Shown one piece after another: positions 47,125 to 60,311 of a stretch of 64,000 nt of DNA. The notes below the pieces were generated by a model. It was given only the letters and a program-made list of their open reading frames with translations, did no database searches and was not told the DNA's origin. How positions within the stretch are numbered: the stretch's first letter is position 1; each line of letters opens with the position of its first letter. A program made the position numbers and the translations under genes. Source of the stretch: Panulirus ornatus (lineage: Eukaryota > Arthropoda > Malacostraca > Decapoda > Palinuridae); contig NC_092271.1 in NCBI RefSeq assembly GCF_036320965.1, forward strand, positions 17,975,529-18,039,528, read 5' to 3'.

Positions 47125-47125
<1 letters not shown>
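46817..47125. other. AT-rich unique sequence
   Basis: Nothing recognised. Confidence 0.4.

Positions 47126-47126
<1 letters not shown>

Positions 47127-47208
<82 letters not shown>
47127..47208. repeat. (TA)n microsatellite, 82 bp
   Basis: TA dinucleotides with one AAAT step. Confidence 0.97.
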
Positions 47209-47807
47209 CGTCGAGGTAAATTGAATACATAAGGGGAAATCTATTCATTTTACTTAAAATATCGTGACAGAGAAGATACAGATTTATCAAAAATCCAAGA
47301 ATAACATGGAACATGTCGAAAATAGACGAGACGAAATGCAATGTAAACTCAGCCAAGAAGCTACAACGGTTGTCCAGTATGTTACCAGGAGAAATGACAA
47401 CTACAGAAGCAATCGAAAAGAACACTTGACAAGTGTGGTTAAAAACAGAGCTCAGACGATCACCGATATATGCAAATTAGGTGTTTGAAGAGCGAAACAG
47501 TTTTACTAAACACGCAAGACGTGCAGGGATCACCAGGGGCTACACAAACACACACACAACCTGTCATTTTGGTCAAATCTTCTCACAGATGATCATAGAT
47601 ATTATCTTGGAGGTACTGTCCGCCTGGATATTGTGTTAGTGACGGCTGCACACTTCAGTGGTTGTCATGCTTCACTCCTTTGACCCAAGTAGCCTGTCAT
47701 TTTTTTTTCTTTTTTTGTCTCCATCCAGACATGGGCTGTTGGGGTTCACTCCACAAACAGTCTCGCTACCTCACACATGCGTAACTCCTTGTAAGTATTC
47801 GTAATTA

Positions 47808-47811
<4 letters not shown>
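47209..47811. other. Unique sequence, no gene recognised
   Basis: A 74-codon hydrophilic frame at 47,264-47,488 shows no domain or splice support. Confidence 0.4.

Positions 47812-47865
<54 letters not shown>
47812..47865. repeat. (CT)n microsatellite
   Basis: Pure CT dinucleotides. Confidence 0.97.
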
Positions 47866-47869
<4 letters not shown>

Positions 47870-48059
47870 GCTTCCATTCCACTAAAAAAAGAAATCGTTT
47901 CCTCCTCCCTACACCCATCACCCTAACTCCCCTATGAAACCTGTTCAGGGTTTTCAATATCGTCTCTCCTGAAGTGTCGCCTATGCCTGGGTTATAGCAT
48001 TCCCCGTACGCCGTGAGTGGCGGCTTCTGGTGCGTTGTGCAATATTGGTCTCCAGGCGA

Positions 48060-48163
48060 GAAGGCAGGAGGCTGTCTGGCAGAGAACGCTGATATGTAGC
48101 GCTGATCTCGCTACCTCGACCAGACACTGATGATATGTAGCACTGATCTCACTACCTCGAGAA

Positions 48164-48222
<59 letters not shown>

Positions 48223-48360
48223 AAGCCTAAAGATACTGTATACATATGCAAGGTTAAAAGACGAGACAACACTAGAGTAAAACTCTCTCTCCGTAACACT
48301 CAAACGATAATCATATGTACTAATCACACACACACTCACACACACACACACACCACACAC
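48060..48360 (-). mobile_element. GT-flanked SINE-like element, partial copy 5
   Basis: On the minus strand a GT tract (48,328-48,359) is followed by gagagagagttttactctag, GTTGTCTCGTCTTTTAAC and CTTGCATATGTATACAGTA, then a TA tract (48,166-48,217). Beyond it lies a roughly 55-bp direct duplication (GATATGTAGCACTGATCTCA type, 48,085-48,165). The tRNA-like part is absent and TA stands where the other copies have GT/CA. Confidence 0.6.
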
Positions 48361-48940
48361 AATTACATTACAATCCTTACTTGCGCCACAGCCACCTTGA
48401 CTTCCCAAGTTGGGAATGTTCAAGAGACGGGGATCCCCACGAGAGTAGCGGATTTAGGTGTAGTAATACCACAGGTAGCAGAAATGGTACCAGTAGCACT
48501 GGAAACAAAGGTAGCAGAAGTGGCTCTTTCTTACACTGGAACTTTCTTTCACCTAAAGCTAGAACATCCAGGTTCTTTACCTCAAACTTACTGCCTATAT
48601 CTCATTCTCATCTTAGCTACATCCACACACAGTCAGACATCTTAACCTGAACGCTTGAGAAGGATGGTCATGTTGATGGTGTATTTTGACTTACGACAGA
48701 AGGTCATAGGTCATGTTCATGGTGCGTTTCTAGTTGCGACAGAAGATCAAAAAGTCACGTTGATAAGATGTAAAGACATTTAAACCAACTTTCACTCATC
48801 CTCATACATCACAGCAAGTCATAATGATCTCCTCAAACCGACTCCTAAAAGACGCGCAACGAGGAACCGCCTCCACCTCCTCCGCCGCCACCACCCTACA
48901 GACCAAATTTTTGGCTCCTCTGCAACCCACTTTTTCCTTC
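48361..48940. other. Sequence upstream of the KH gene
   Basis: 48,660-48,780 contains two copies of a roughly 58-bp 'ggtcatgttgatggtg' cassette. A 171-codon frame at 48,130-48,645 begins inside the TA tract and has no recognisable domain. The last 40 bp form a pyrimidine-rich tract ending in the acceptor. Confidence 0.4.
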
Positions 48941-48952
48941 CAAACATTTCAG
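48941..48952 (+). other. Candidate 3' splice site before the KH gene
   Basis: CCCACTTTTTCCTTCCAAACATTTCAG ends at 48,952. It has a long pyrimidine tract and a consensus CAG. A 5' untranslated exon joined here would put 45 bp of leader before the ATG at 48,998. In-frame stops (TGA at 48,977 and two TAA after it) show the reading frame does not continue upstream. A weaker acceptor-like TTGTGTTGCAG ends at 49,031, inside the open frame. Confidence 0.5.
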
Positions 48953-48997
48953 TTTTCGTCCCTCTTACTGGACAGATGAATTTAATATTAATTGAGA

Positions 48998-51730
48998 ATG
49001 TCGATTATTAAAAGATATTGTTGTGTTGCAGCTCTGTGCATCGTGCTGATCCTGACAGGGTTCATGATCCTCAACGGCGCCCTCCTGAGGAAGGAGGCAC
49101 AGCTTCTCTCCACACTGAAGGACAGGCATATCCAGACGCACACCCTCCACCTCCCTCTCTTGGGACTGGTGCAGGTGAAGGCGTTCACCCCACCGGTAGA
49201 GACGGCGGCAAACGTGCCAGTATACCATGTATTCAGGTTCATCTCGCTTGTCAAGAACTTGCTAACTCTTGGGGAGCTCGTGGCCCAGCCTGTGGAGCAC
49301 GTGACGTACCTCAACCTCCTCAAGGCCTTCTGCCTCCAGCTCACTTGCGGAGTCCTAGTGGCCGTGGTGGTTATCTGTTCCATAGGTAAGTTAGTGCGGC
49401 GTGTTAAACGGGCAACTGCACCTCCAGCCCAGGTGGCTAGGGACGTTGTAGCCAAGAAGATACAAAAACAAATAAAGGCTGACCGGCCAGCCAAGGTGCC
49501 TCCAGAGGTTGTGTCCATGGAAATGAAGGCTCCCACACCAGTCCAGGTTGTATCCTTGGAAAAAACAAAGGCTGTCACACCAGCCCAGGTTGTATCCTTG
49601 GAAGACACAAAGGCTGTCACACCAGCCCAGGTGGCTAAGGATGGTGTAGCTAAGAAGAAGAAGAAAAAGAAGAAGCAACCGAAGGTTGATCGGCCAGCCC
49701 AGGTTGCTACGGAGGTTGTATCCATGGAAACGAAGGCTGACCTACCAACCCAGGTGGTTAAGGATGGGGTGGCCAAGAAGAAGAAGCAACCAAAGGTTGA
49801 CCGGCCAGCCCAGGTGGCTACGGAGGCTGTATCCATGGAAACGAAGGCTGACCTACCAACCCAGGTGGTTAAGGATGGGGTAGCCAAGAAGAAGAAGCAA
49901 CCAAAGGTTGACCGGCCAGCCCAGGTGGCTACGGAGGCTGTATCCATGGAAACGAAGGCTGACCTACCAGCCCAGGTGGTTAAGGATGGGGTAGCCAAGA
50001 AGAAGCAACCAAAGGTTGACCGGCCAGCCCAGGTGGCTACGGAGGCTGTATCCATGGAAACGAAGGCTGACCTACCAGCCCAGGTGGTTAAGGATGGGGT
50101 GGCCAAGAAGAAGAAGCAACCAAAGGTTGACCGGCCAGCCCAGGTGGCTACGGAGGCTGTATCCATGGAAACGAAGGCTGACCTACCAGCCCAGGTGGTT
50201 AAGGATGGGGTGGCCAAGAAGAAGAAGCAACCAAAGGTTGACCGGCCAGCCCAGGTGGCTACGGAGGCTGTATCCATGGAAACGAAGGCTGACCTACCAA
50301 CCCAGGTGGTTAAGGATGGGGTGGCCAAGAAGAAGAAGCAACCAAAGGTTGACCGGCCAGCCCAGGTGGCTAAGGATGGGGTAGCCAAGAAGAAGAAGCA
50401 ACCAAAGGTTGACCGGCCAGCCCAGGTTTCTACGGAGGTTGTATCCATGAAAACGAAGGCTGACCTACCAACCCAGGTGGTTAAGGATGGGGTGGCCAAG
50501 AAGAAGAAGCAACCAAAGGTTGACCGGCCAGCCCAGGTGGCTAAGGATGGGGTAGCCAAGAAGGAGAAGCAACCAAAGGTTGACCGGCCAGCCCAGGTTT
50601 CTACGGAGGTTGTATCCATGAAAACGAAGGCTGGCCCACCAACCCAGGTGGTTAAGGATGGGGTAGCCAAGAAGAAGAAGCAACCAAAGGTTGACCGGCC
50701 AGCCCAGGTGGCTACGGAGGCTGTATCCATGGAAAAAACGGACCCACCAGCAGACGAATTCGGTTGGCAGGTTGCATCCAGGAGGAGAAAACAGAAGCCT
50801 GCCCAACCAGGCCAGGTGTCTCGGGGGGAAGGAGCAAAGAACGGAAAGAAGGCCGCCCAACCAACCTGGGTGGTAGTAAGGAAGGCTGCTCCACAACCCC
50901 GGGTCGTTAGGCAGACTGTAGCCACGGAAGAAAGGAAGGCTGCTCCACCACCAGCCCAGGTACCGAGTGGGCGTTTAGCTACGATATCTCTCCCACCAGC
51001 TCACCCTAGCTACGCCTACAAGGCTATGTCGGGTGCAGCAAACAACCAAACCCCTCAACTACTCCACGAGGTTTGGAAGCCTGCACCCAAAAAGATGAAG
51101 ACGAAGAAGGCTGCCACACTACCCAATGCACCACCACATGTCCAGAACGGCAAAAGATGGACAGAATGGCTGGAGGTCCCACTTCAACAACAACATCACC
51201 TTAGGAGCCATGTTCCATCCATACAAAGGGAATTCAATGTCAGCATTACTTTCCCTAGTAACAAGTATATCGTGATAATAGGCGACCGTGAAATGGTCAC
51301 TCTGGCCTGCTTCAAAATACAAAGATTGGTCGACCTATCTAAAGTCACAAATGTGGACCTTGTCTCGCTCTTCTACAAGGTCAACCACAGGGATCGTCCT
51401 TCTAGATTATGGTCATCTGGACATGTACTCAGTAGGGTGTCCGTCGACCCAAGTATGTACGGCAAAATTATTGGTCAGGCTGGAGGCACAGTTAACGCTA
51501 TAAGAAAGCAATATGGCGTCGAAATCTACATCCCTCACATAAACGAAGAATATAAGGCTATAGACGTTCTCGGACAACAACGAGATGTCCAGAGGGCTGT
51601 AGATCATATACACCAGCTCGTTAGACCCAGATCATATCGTCGGTCCAGTGATATCCTATACAGCAACGCAGAACGACCAACTTACATCCCCGGATTAAAT
51701 CTTCGCCCCAAATCAAATCGTACTCCCTAA
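48998..51730 (+). CDS. Membrane-anchored, Lys-rich repeat KH-domain protein (vigilin-like KH)
   Basis: Encodes 910 residues; first in-frame ATG after three stops, with A at -3. Residues 7-30 and 110-130 are hydrophobic, the first behind KR and the second before KLVRRVKR, so a membrane hairpin with both ends in the cytosol is likely. Residues 143-229 are a degenerate, and 230-581 a regular, tandem repeat with a 37-residue unit (VDRPAQVATEAVSMETKADL, then PTQVVKDGVAKKKKQPK). A Pro/Ala-rich linker follows. Residues 725-781 resemble a KH domain without the GXXG loop. Residues 814-875 are a KH domain with KIIGQAGG and RKQYGVEIYIP, closest in style to vigilin. KH domains bind single-stranded RNA or DNA. 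All repeat length changes (111, 108 and 60 bp) keep frame, which argues for a translated protein. A GTAAGT donor at 49,386 interrupts the frame just after the second hydrophobic segment, so splice variants are possible. Role inferred: tethering RNA to a membrane, as p180/RRBP1 or AKAP1 do by other folds. No ortholog recognised. Confidence 0.8.
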   Translation: MSIIKRYCCVAALCIVLILTGFMILNGALLRKEAQLLSTLKDRHIQTHTLHLPLLGLVQVKAFTPPVETAANVPVYHVFRFISLVKNLLTLGELVAQPVEHVTYLNLLKAFCLQLTCGVLVAVVVICSIGKLVRRVKRATAPPAQVARDVVAKKIQKQIKADRPAKVPPEVVSMEMKAPTPVQVVSLEKTKAVTPAQVVSLEDTKAVTPAQVAKDGVAKKKKKKKKQPKVDRPAQVATEVVSMETKADLPTQVVKDGVAKKKKQPKVDRPAQVATEAVSMETKADLPTQVVKDGVAKKKKQPKVDRPAQVATEAVSMETKADLPAQVVKDGVAKKKQPKVDRPAQVATEAVSMETKADLPAQVVKDGVAKKKKQPKVDRPAQVATEAVSMETKADLPAQVVKDGVAKKKKQPKVDRPAQVATEAVSMETKADLPTQVVKDGVAKKKKQPKVDRPAQVAKDGVAKKKKQPKVDRPAQVSTEVVSMKTKADLPTQVVKDGVAKKKKQPKVDRPAQVAKDGVAKKEKQPKVDRPAQVSTEVVSMKTKAGPPTQVVKDGVAKKKKQPKVDRPAQVATEAVSMEKTDPPADEFGWQVASRRRKQKPAQPGQVSRGEGAKNGKKAAQPTWVVVRKAAPQPRVVRQTVATEERKAAPPPAQVPSGRLATISLPPAHPSYAYKAMSGAANNQTPQLLHEVWKPAPKKMKTKKAATLPNAPPHVQNGKRWTEWLEVPLQQQHHLRSHVPSIQREFNVSITFPSNKYIVIIGDREMVTLACFKIQRLVDLSKVTNVDLVSLFYKVNHRDRPSRLWSSGHVLSRVSVDPSMYGKIIGQAGGTVNAIRKQYGVEIYIPHINEEYKAIDVLGQQRDVQRAVDHIHQLVRPRSYRRSSDILYSNAERPTYIPGLNLRPKSNRTP
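49386..49391 (+). other. Candidate 5' splice site inside the KH gene
   Basis: ATAG|GTAAGT is a full consensus donor, interrupting codon 130 after its first base (phase 1). Use would end the first coding exon right after the second hydrophobic segment. The open frame also continues unbroken, so retention gives the full protein. Confidence 0.4.
49685..50742 (+). repeat. In-frame 111-bp coding tandem repeat with 171-bp higher order
   Basis: Units start at 49,685, 49,796, 49,907 (108 bp, one Lys fewer), 50,015, 50,126, 50,237, 50,348 (60 bp), 50,408, 50,519 (60 bp), 50,579 and 50,690 (last, partial). The 60-bp units lack the 17 residues TEAVSMETKADLPTQVV. The 60+111-bp pair is itself duplicated, and both 111-bp members share GTTTCTACGGAGGTTGTATC and ATGAAAACG, so 171 bp is a recent higher-order duplication. 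Confidence 0.95.
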
Positions 51731-52640
51731 ATTGCTCGGTACGAAAACATACAATGAGCAGCTAACATCCCCAAACCATAGTGATGACGCAGACTAAGGT
51801 AAGGTCTGGGGCTGATTCTGGTGTCCTTTGCCACCAATGACGGTGGCGTTTTTCTTCTTATCATCTACTTATTTACAAAACTCTGCCTAACGTATGTACT
51901 GTGAAGTATAAATCCAAATCGCCGCTTTCTCTTCCCTCCACTCTATCCCTCTTTCCTCCACATTCTCTTCCTCCATCCGTTTCTCAAGGTCAAGTCATCA
52001 AGGGTTCCTTATGGTTTATAAGTGTCTTTATTAAACCCAAGCTAACTGGTATAATGAAACATTAGGTCCCATCATTAACTGGTGAATTAAGGTAATTAGT
52101 GAGATTACCTCCCATTACTTCCTTAGTGTAATTACTAGTGGTGGTGGCCGTGGTTTGCCCCGCCCATATCCACCACTACCAACGCCGCCACTTACCACCA
52201 TCTCTGCCACACTAACACGCACCACCACTCTATCATTACCACTATCATCACCACCACTACCACACTGTTATCACCGTCTCCACAGCCAATACCAGTCAAC
52301 CAACCACTACCACTAACACTACCATAACCAGTAACGTCTCTACTACCAAGACCTCACCATCGCCACCACCTGGAATACGGGTGGAGGGAAGGACGGAATT
52401 GACAAAATGAAAACAATAGATACAAAGATAATTAGTAGTTGTCCCTGTTGCTCCTGGGCCCGACCCTGTCTTACCTGTTCCGACACAAACACCGCCCGAC
52501 CCTGTTTACGTGTGTGCCAACACCATCATCCATGCCAAATCGCCCGACCCTCACCAATCCCTCCTCTCTACTGAAAGACCCAACAAACACACACATACAT
52601 ACACAGCCGGATATCTGGACATGCTACTTCGATATATGTA
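51731..52640 (+). other. Probable 3' UTR, then unique sequence
   Basis: ATTAAA at 52,030-52,035, 300 bp after the stop, is the best poly(A) signal seen for the KH gene. 52,140-52,380 is CCACTACCA-rich simple sequence. Nothing else is recognised before the retrotransposon remnant. Confidence 0.45.
52030..52035 (+). terminator. Candidate poly(A) signal ATTAAA
   Basis: The second commonest animal poly(A) hexamer, in the right place downstream of the KH gene. No downstream U/GU-rich element was assessed. Confidence 0.35.
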
Positions 52641-52649
52641 ATATTTTGG

Positions 52650-52890
52650 TAAAAGGGATCAAAGGTTGGCTGCGAGAGAAGCTTTCCTGAAATGGCTTCA
52701 GGTCAATTGGTGTACCGCAGTGGTGTCTCCTGGGACCGCTGATCTTCTTCTCAAGAATGATGAGGAATGCGTTGTATAACAAGGGCCTTGACAAACAAAC
52801 GAGTCAATACAAGTAATAATAAGCCTGAGACACAACTTGAACCCGAGTAAATGCAAAGTAATTAGGATGAAGCACGAGAAAAATAAACCT
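52650..52890 (+). mobile_element. Non-LTR reverse transcriptase remnant
   Basis: One frame reads IKGWLREKLS, a stop, then GVPQWCLLGPLIFFSRMM, which matches the G-V-P-Q-G-S-x-L-G-P-L-L-F block of non-LTR reverse transcriptases with two substitutions in GS. At 52,838-52,885 LNPSKCKVIRMKHEKN matches the FNxxKCKVMxxG block downstream of the catalytic FADD. The segment that should carry FADD between the two blocks is deleted and stops are present. A dead CR1/Jockey-type copy, about 600 bp after the likely end of the KH gene. Confidence 0.85.
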
Positions 52891-52899
52891 TCATAAGAA

Positions 52900-53285
52900 T
52901 ATCATCTAAAAGGAAGTTCACTCGTATACCTAAATTGTAAGATTACTTTCCAGTTTAGGTTTTTTCTGAGTTTGCAAATCGAAATGGTGAATATTGTTCA
53001 CATTTACTGATGTGCTAACAAAGCTATAACTGAATTCCTGTATACAATGGTCATATTTTATGGTCACCAGGACCCTTGTGTGTGTGTGTGTGTGACTGGA
53101 ACTTAGGGGATCGACATTGAACCTAATTTCTCGCCAGAGGTCCACCTCTGGAAGACTGTATGGGAGAAAAGCTTACTGGTACAATAATGAATCAAGTTAC
53201 TTCCAAATTTATAAATCCACCTTTTTCCGTATTTCATTACTAACTCCTAACGTAAATTCAAAAAACCCTCATATATCGGCCGATC
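52900..53285. other. Unique sequence, no gene recognised
   Basis: May include more of the retrotransposon 3' end but no motif is readable. Confidence 0.35.
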
Positions 53286-53287
53286 GC

Positions 53288-53290
<3 letters not shown>

Positions 53291-53347
<57 letters not shown>
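53291..53347. repeat. (TA)n microsatellite
   Basis: Pure TA dinucleotides. Confidence 0.97.
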
Positions 53348-53349
<2 letters not shown>

Positions 53350-54098
53350 TAATTCAGGAGCGTTACAAAACATTCATAAGCCTCATTCCCAAATAAACAA
53401 CATAATTTCTAAGAATTTAGACGTACTCACTGACTCCTTCCCGAGGTGCTTCGATCCCTTATTTCGAGACCTCGAAGCTGTCGGTGTAGTCCCGTAAACT
53501 CTGTAGCGATCGTCACTTCATAACCGTAAGTAAACCTCGCGAGGAACTTGGAAACATACCAAAAGTCATTATGCGTGGCTCACGAACATCAGTAGTCTCA
53601 TGGCTTTTTTCCTAACATATCACGAATGTTGTAACGCTCACGAACGCTGTGTAACACTCACGAAAAGTGAAACACACGAAAGCGGACACTGCTATGAACT
53701 TAGCGGGAGCTCCTTACAGTCTTGACTCGGCTGTCATCGCCTCAGTGCTTATACCCCACACGGCCGGGAGCCACACCCGCCAAAATTCAGTTGCTTATTG
53801 CTGATTATTTTCCTTTAAGAAAATCTCTTACGTACATCTAGGTTTTCTTTGACTCTTTGATTAAATCCATGATCTATTTAGGCGTAGCTTTCATTCATTT
53901 TCAGAAGATTTCCGTGTTTAGAAAGACAATCAGTTCCTTAATTTCTCCCAAGTTCGTAGAGGCATTGTTTAACGATTGTGTGGTAGTTCTGTAAGCCATG
54001 TCCACATCGTTAGTCTTGTATCCGTTCAATGTCTTCCCTACGAGCAGTAGTACTCTTGTCTAATTCTAATTTGAAATAGATGATATGAATGATTACGC

Positions 54099-54103
<5 letters not shown>
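53348..54103. other. Unique sequence, no gene recognised
   Basis: 53,510-53,690 repeats 'cacgaacgctgtgtaacactcacga' in degenerate form. Confidence 0.4.

Positions 54104-54104
<1 letters not shown>

Positions 54105-54154
<50 letters not shown>
54105..54154. repeat. (TA)n microsatellite
   Basis: Pure TA dinucleotides ending in a short CA run. Confidence 0.97.
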
Positions 54155-54160
<6 letters not shown>

Positions 54161-54585
54161 ACCCTAGTGCCCGTTTCATGAGGCTCATACTGCTTCGAGG
54201 CTGCGGTAATAATCAGAAGTAGAGAAATGATGAACTCTTGCTGTGTTAACATGGTCGTCCACTGACGATGATACAGCCACGCCGAAGGTGACCTTTTTTA
54301 GAGCCTAAGGTTTCAAGGTCACCAGATAAAGGGCGGTATAGTGTTCATGGAGTCTCTCCCCCGATACGGTGTCACGGCTGACCCTAATTGGACTAGAGGG
54401 ATGAGGTCACGTGAAGAGAGAAGGCCTGTGTGACATCCTGTGTTGGATGGGGGCATGGTGGGTGTACACCTTCCCATGGGTTGAGTACACCACCCACCCA
54501 CACACACACTCGAGGCCTCAACACCACCGAGTGAATAGGTAGTACCTCACTTGACGCGGCCTATCCTACGGGAATCCGTCGCTGG

Positions 54586-54630
<45 letters not shown>

Positions 54631-55085
54631 CCTTCTGGCGTCTGGTAGTGAGAGAGTTAGGGAGTTCACGTTAAGGCAGGCAAAGGAAGTCTCCTCCTCC
54701 AACTCATCATAGGAACTTGAGTACCAGCAAGTCTGACGTGGTCTCAAGGTTTTGAGCGATGATCGTATATCCTCCTGTCACGTCACCAAAAATACCACCA
54801 GGGCCGAATTATGATGACCTGAAGCCGGAGTTACTTAGGAGGAGGCACGCGTGTTATTGTTCGATAAGAACAACAACTATAACAACAACACGCACGAGCT
54901 TGTTTGTTAGCCTGGAGGTAGAGGTGTGGGAGGGGGAAGGAGAGAGGGAGACTTTTTATAACAACGGTTGTCAAGTGTGTCATCCAACAACGTTTTTCTT
55001 CGCTGCTGTTATATGACCCCGAGATATAACATAAAGGCCATCCGTCTTATTTTGCATTCTTAAGTGGTCGTTATATCTTATTAAG
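54155..55085. other. Unique sequence with (GA)n
   Basis: A GA tract lies at 54,590-54,627. The rest is unrecognised. Confidence 0.45.
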
Positions 55086-55129
55086 GTCATGTCCCCTACA
55101 TCCTTACCAACGGCTCTTTCATACTTACC

Positions 55130-55830
55130 CACAACTCCCTCCACGAGCACCAACGCCACCACAACTCCCTCCACCAGAACCAACGCCACCACAACTCCCT
55201 CCACCAGAACCAACGCCACCACAACTCCCTCCAACAGAACCAACGCCACCACCAGAACCAAATGTATCATTACGATTATCCTTCTTTTATTCCTTTTACC
55301 ATTGCCGATTATTCAGCACCATCATCATATTCATCGGCCAGCCAGCCATCACTTTCCCCAGCAACTTTACTGTCACTTTCACAACAGTTTCTACCACGAT
55401 CACCTTCATTCCAGCACTTATGACCCCCGACTGCTACCAACTACCCTCACCACAGCAGTTACCAGGCACCTCACGATCACCATCCCTTCACTACTACTCC
55501 TCCTCCACCACCATCACCACCACCACTATCCCCGCCACACCCACCAACAACGGCACCAGCACCACCACCATCACCATCATTATTACTACCATAAGCTCTC
55601 CTATCATTCCCCCTCTCAGTCATCAGCTCCCACCACCATTACCATCGTCATTAACCTTCAAACATCCTCACCTTTACCTCCCTCCATCACTTGGATCGTC
55701 CTCCTCACCGCCACCACCTACACCACCACCAAAGACCACCACCATTCCAACGACCACTGCCACCATTAACGCCACCACCACCACCACCCCTCCTCCTGCT
55801 GCTCCTCCTCCTCACTCTATCAGATTGATT
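55130..55830. repeat. 30-bp repeat and CAC/ACC triplet-rich block
   Basis: Four copies of CCACAACTCCCTCCACCAGA plus ACCAACGCCA (55,130-55,260) lead into about 550 bp of CAC/CAT/ACC triplets. Frames of 226 and 257 codons on the + strand are Thr/Pro/His polymers explained by the triplet period. The two frames overlap and use different phases, which argues against either being a protein. Confidence 0.85.
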
Positions 55831-56050
55831 CATACTCGAATTTGTCCCCGAGTTCTGCCAGCCCCTCTCCCTCCCTGTCCAGGGGGGAAAAAAGGGGGTG
55901 GGGGGAATTTACTGGCCCTCCTGCTCACTGGTCAGGTCCCGGGGGAGGACAGGGAAGGGAGGTGGTCAGCAGGATGGAACCGGGGTAGAGACAAGGACTC
56001 GGGGGAACACATTCAAGTCCAGGAGCAACACTTAGGTCAGCACATACACA
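55831..56050. other. Short unique segment
   Basis: Contains a short run of G and A homopolymers near 55,883-55,910. No gene recognised. Confidence 0.4.
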
Positions 56051-56054
56051 ACAC

Positions 56055-56055
56055 G

Positions 56056-56132
<77 letters not shown>

Positions 56133-56146
56133 CACACACACACACA
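56055..56146. repeat. (CA)n microsatellite, about 92 bp
   Basis: CA dinucleotides with three AACA interruptions. Confidence 0.95.
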
Positions 56147-59110
<2,964 letters not shown>

Positions 59111-59115
59111 AAACT

Positions 59116-59392
59116 GGAGCTGTCAAAGGCATTAGACATACGCTGGAGCTGTCAAAGGCATTAGACATACGCTAGAGCTGTCAAAGGCATTAGACATACG
59201 CTGGAGCTGTCAAAGGCATTAGACATACGCTGGAGCTGTCAAAGGCATTAGACATACGCTGGAGCTGTCAAAGGCATTAGACATACGCTGGAGCTGTCAA
59301 AGGCATTAGACATACGCTGGAGCTGTCAAAGGCATTAGACATACGCTGGAGCTGTCAAAGGCATTAGACATACGCTGGAGCTGTCAAAGACG
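59116..59392. repeat. 29-bp minisatellite, about 10 copies
   Basis: Unit GGAGCTGTCAAAGGCATTAG plus ACATACGCT, almost invariant apart from one CTAGAG copy. Diverged units precede it from about 59,060. Confidence 0.96.
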
Positions 59393-60311
59393 TACTACGA
59401 ACCAATCCCACAAAGAGCTACTGCCTGTTAAGGAAATAAAAAGAATTGTTGCCATCAAACTCTGGCGATGGAGGCATAAGCTAGTGTGTCCTTGCTCCAG
59501 GGGGCCTTTCATGGGGTAACCGATAGTGTGTGCGTGTGTGTGTGTGTGTGTAGTTTTTCTCTATTGTTTATTTCTAATCATGCTTAGGAGTCATCTATCA
59601 TTTCTAGTTGTATTCTATTGCAGTAAAATGGCCTTATATAAAGCACTCGATTCCCCAAGCGACATTTTTCACCTCGTGCTTTTGTTTGCTCTATACAGCA
59701 CCCGGATCTACGTTCCCATGCTCACTGTCACCCTTTCAAAGTCACCAAACTATTACCAGGCGACCAATTTTTTTTTTTTTCCACGAATTTTGTGCGCACT
59801 CCTGCCCATGGTGTGGGCGGTGGCGCACCAGAGGATGGAGAGTGCATAAAACGTCCCACAGGATGCCAGGCCACAGTGACTGAATCATATAACTAGATAC
59901 GCTCTGAATGAACTACTTACACCAGGTGGGAAAATCAGGACACTTCTCAAACATCCGGGATGAAGCGTATATAAATGAGGTGTTTACATGCCATCCTTTT
60001 TTTTTCCTATGGTAGAAATTGTCTCTGAATTCATGGCCTTTGCAGTTGTCAACGACACAGCGTTGCAGGATGCGAGACTAATCATTGTTGGCGAAGTTTG
60101 TATGATTTTATGATGGACATCTACACGAGGATTTACCGTTATGATATCTCCTTCTTTCCTCGGACAACGAAGCTGTGGAATCCCCCTTCCTTCTTCTTTC
60201 CCTCCTTCCCTTCTCATATAACCTTTCAACCTTTAAGAGTCGGGTATACAAACACCTGAGGGGCTCTGATTAATTTCTTAATAGCAGTTTTCACACATCT
60301 GGCCCCTCCAG

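Noticed and set aside
48988..50925. 645-codon minus-strand open frame
   Set aside because: It is the complement of the coding minisatellite of the KH gene, whose unit has no stop on the reverse strand. It ends with the array and has no domain of its own.
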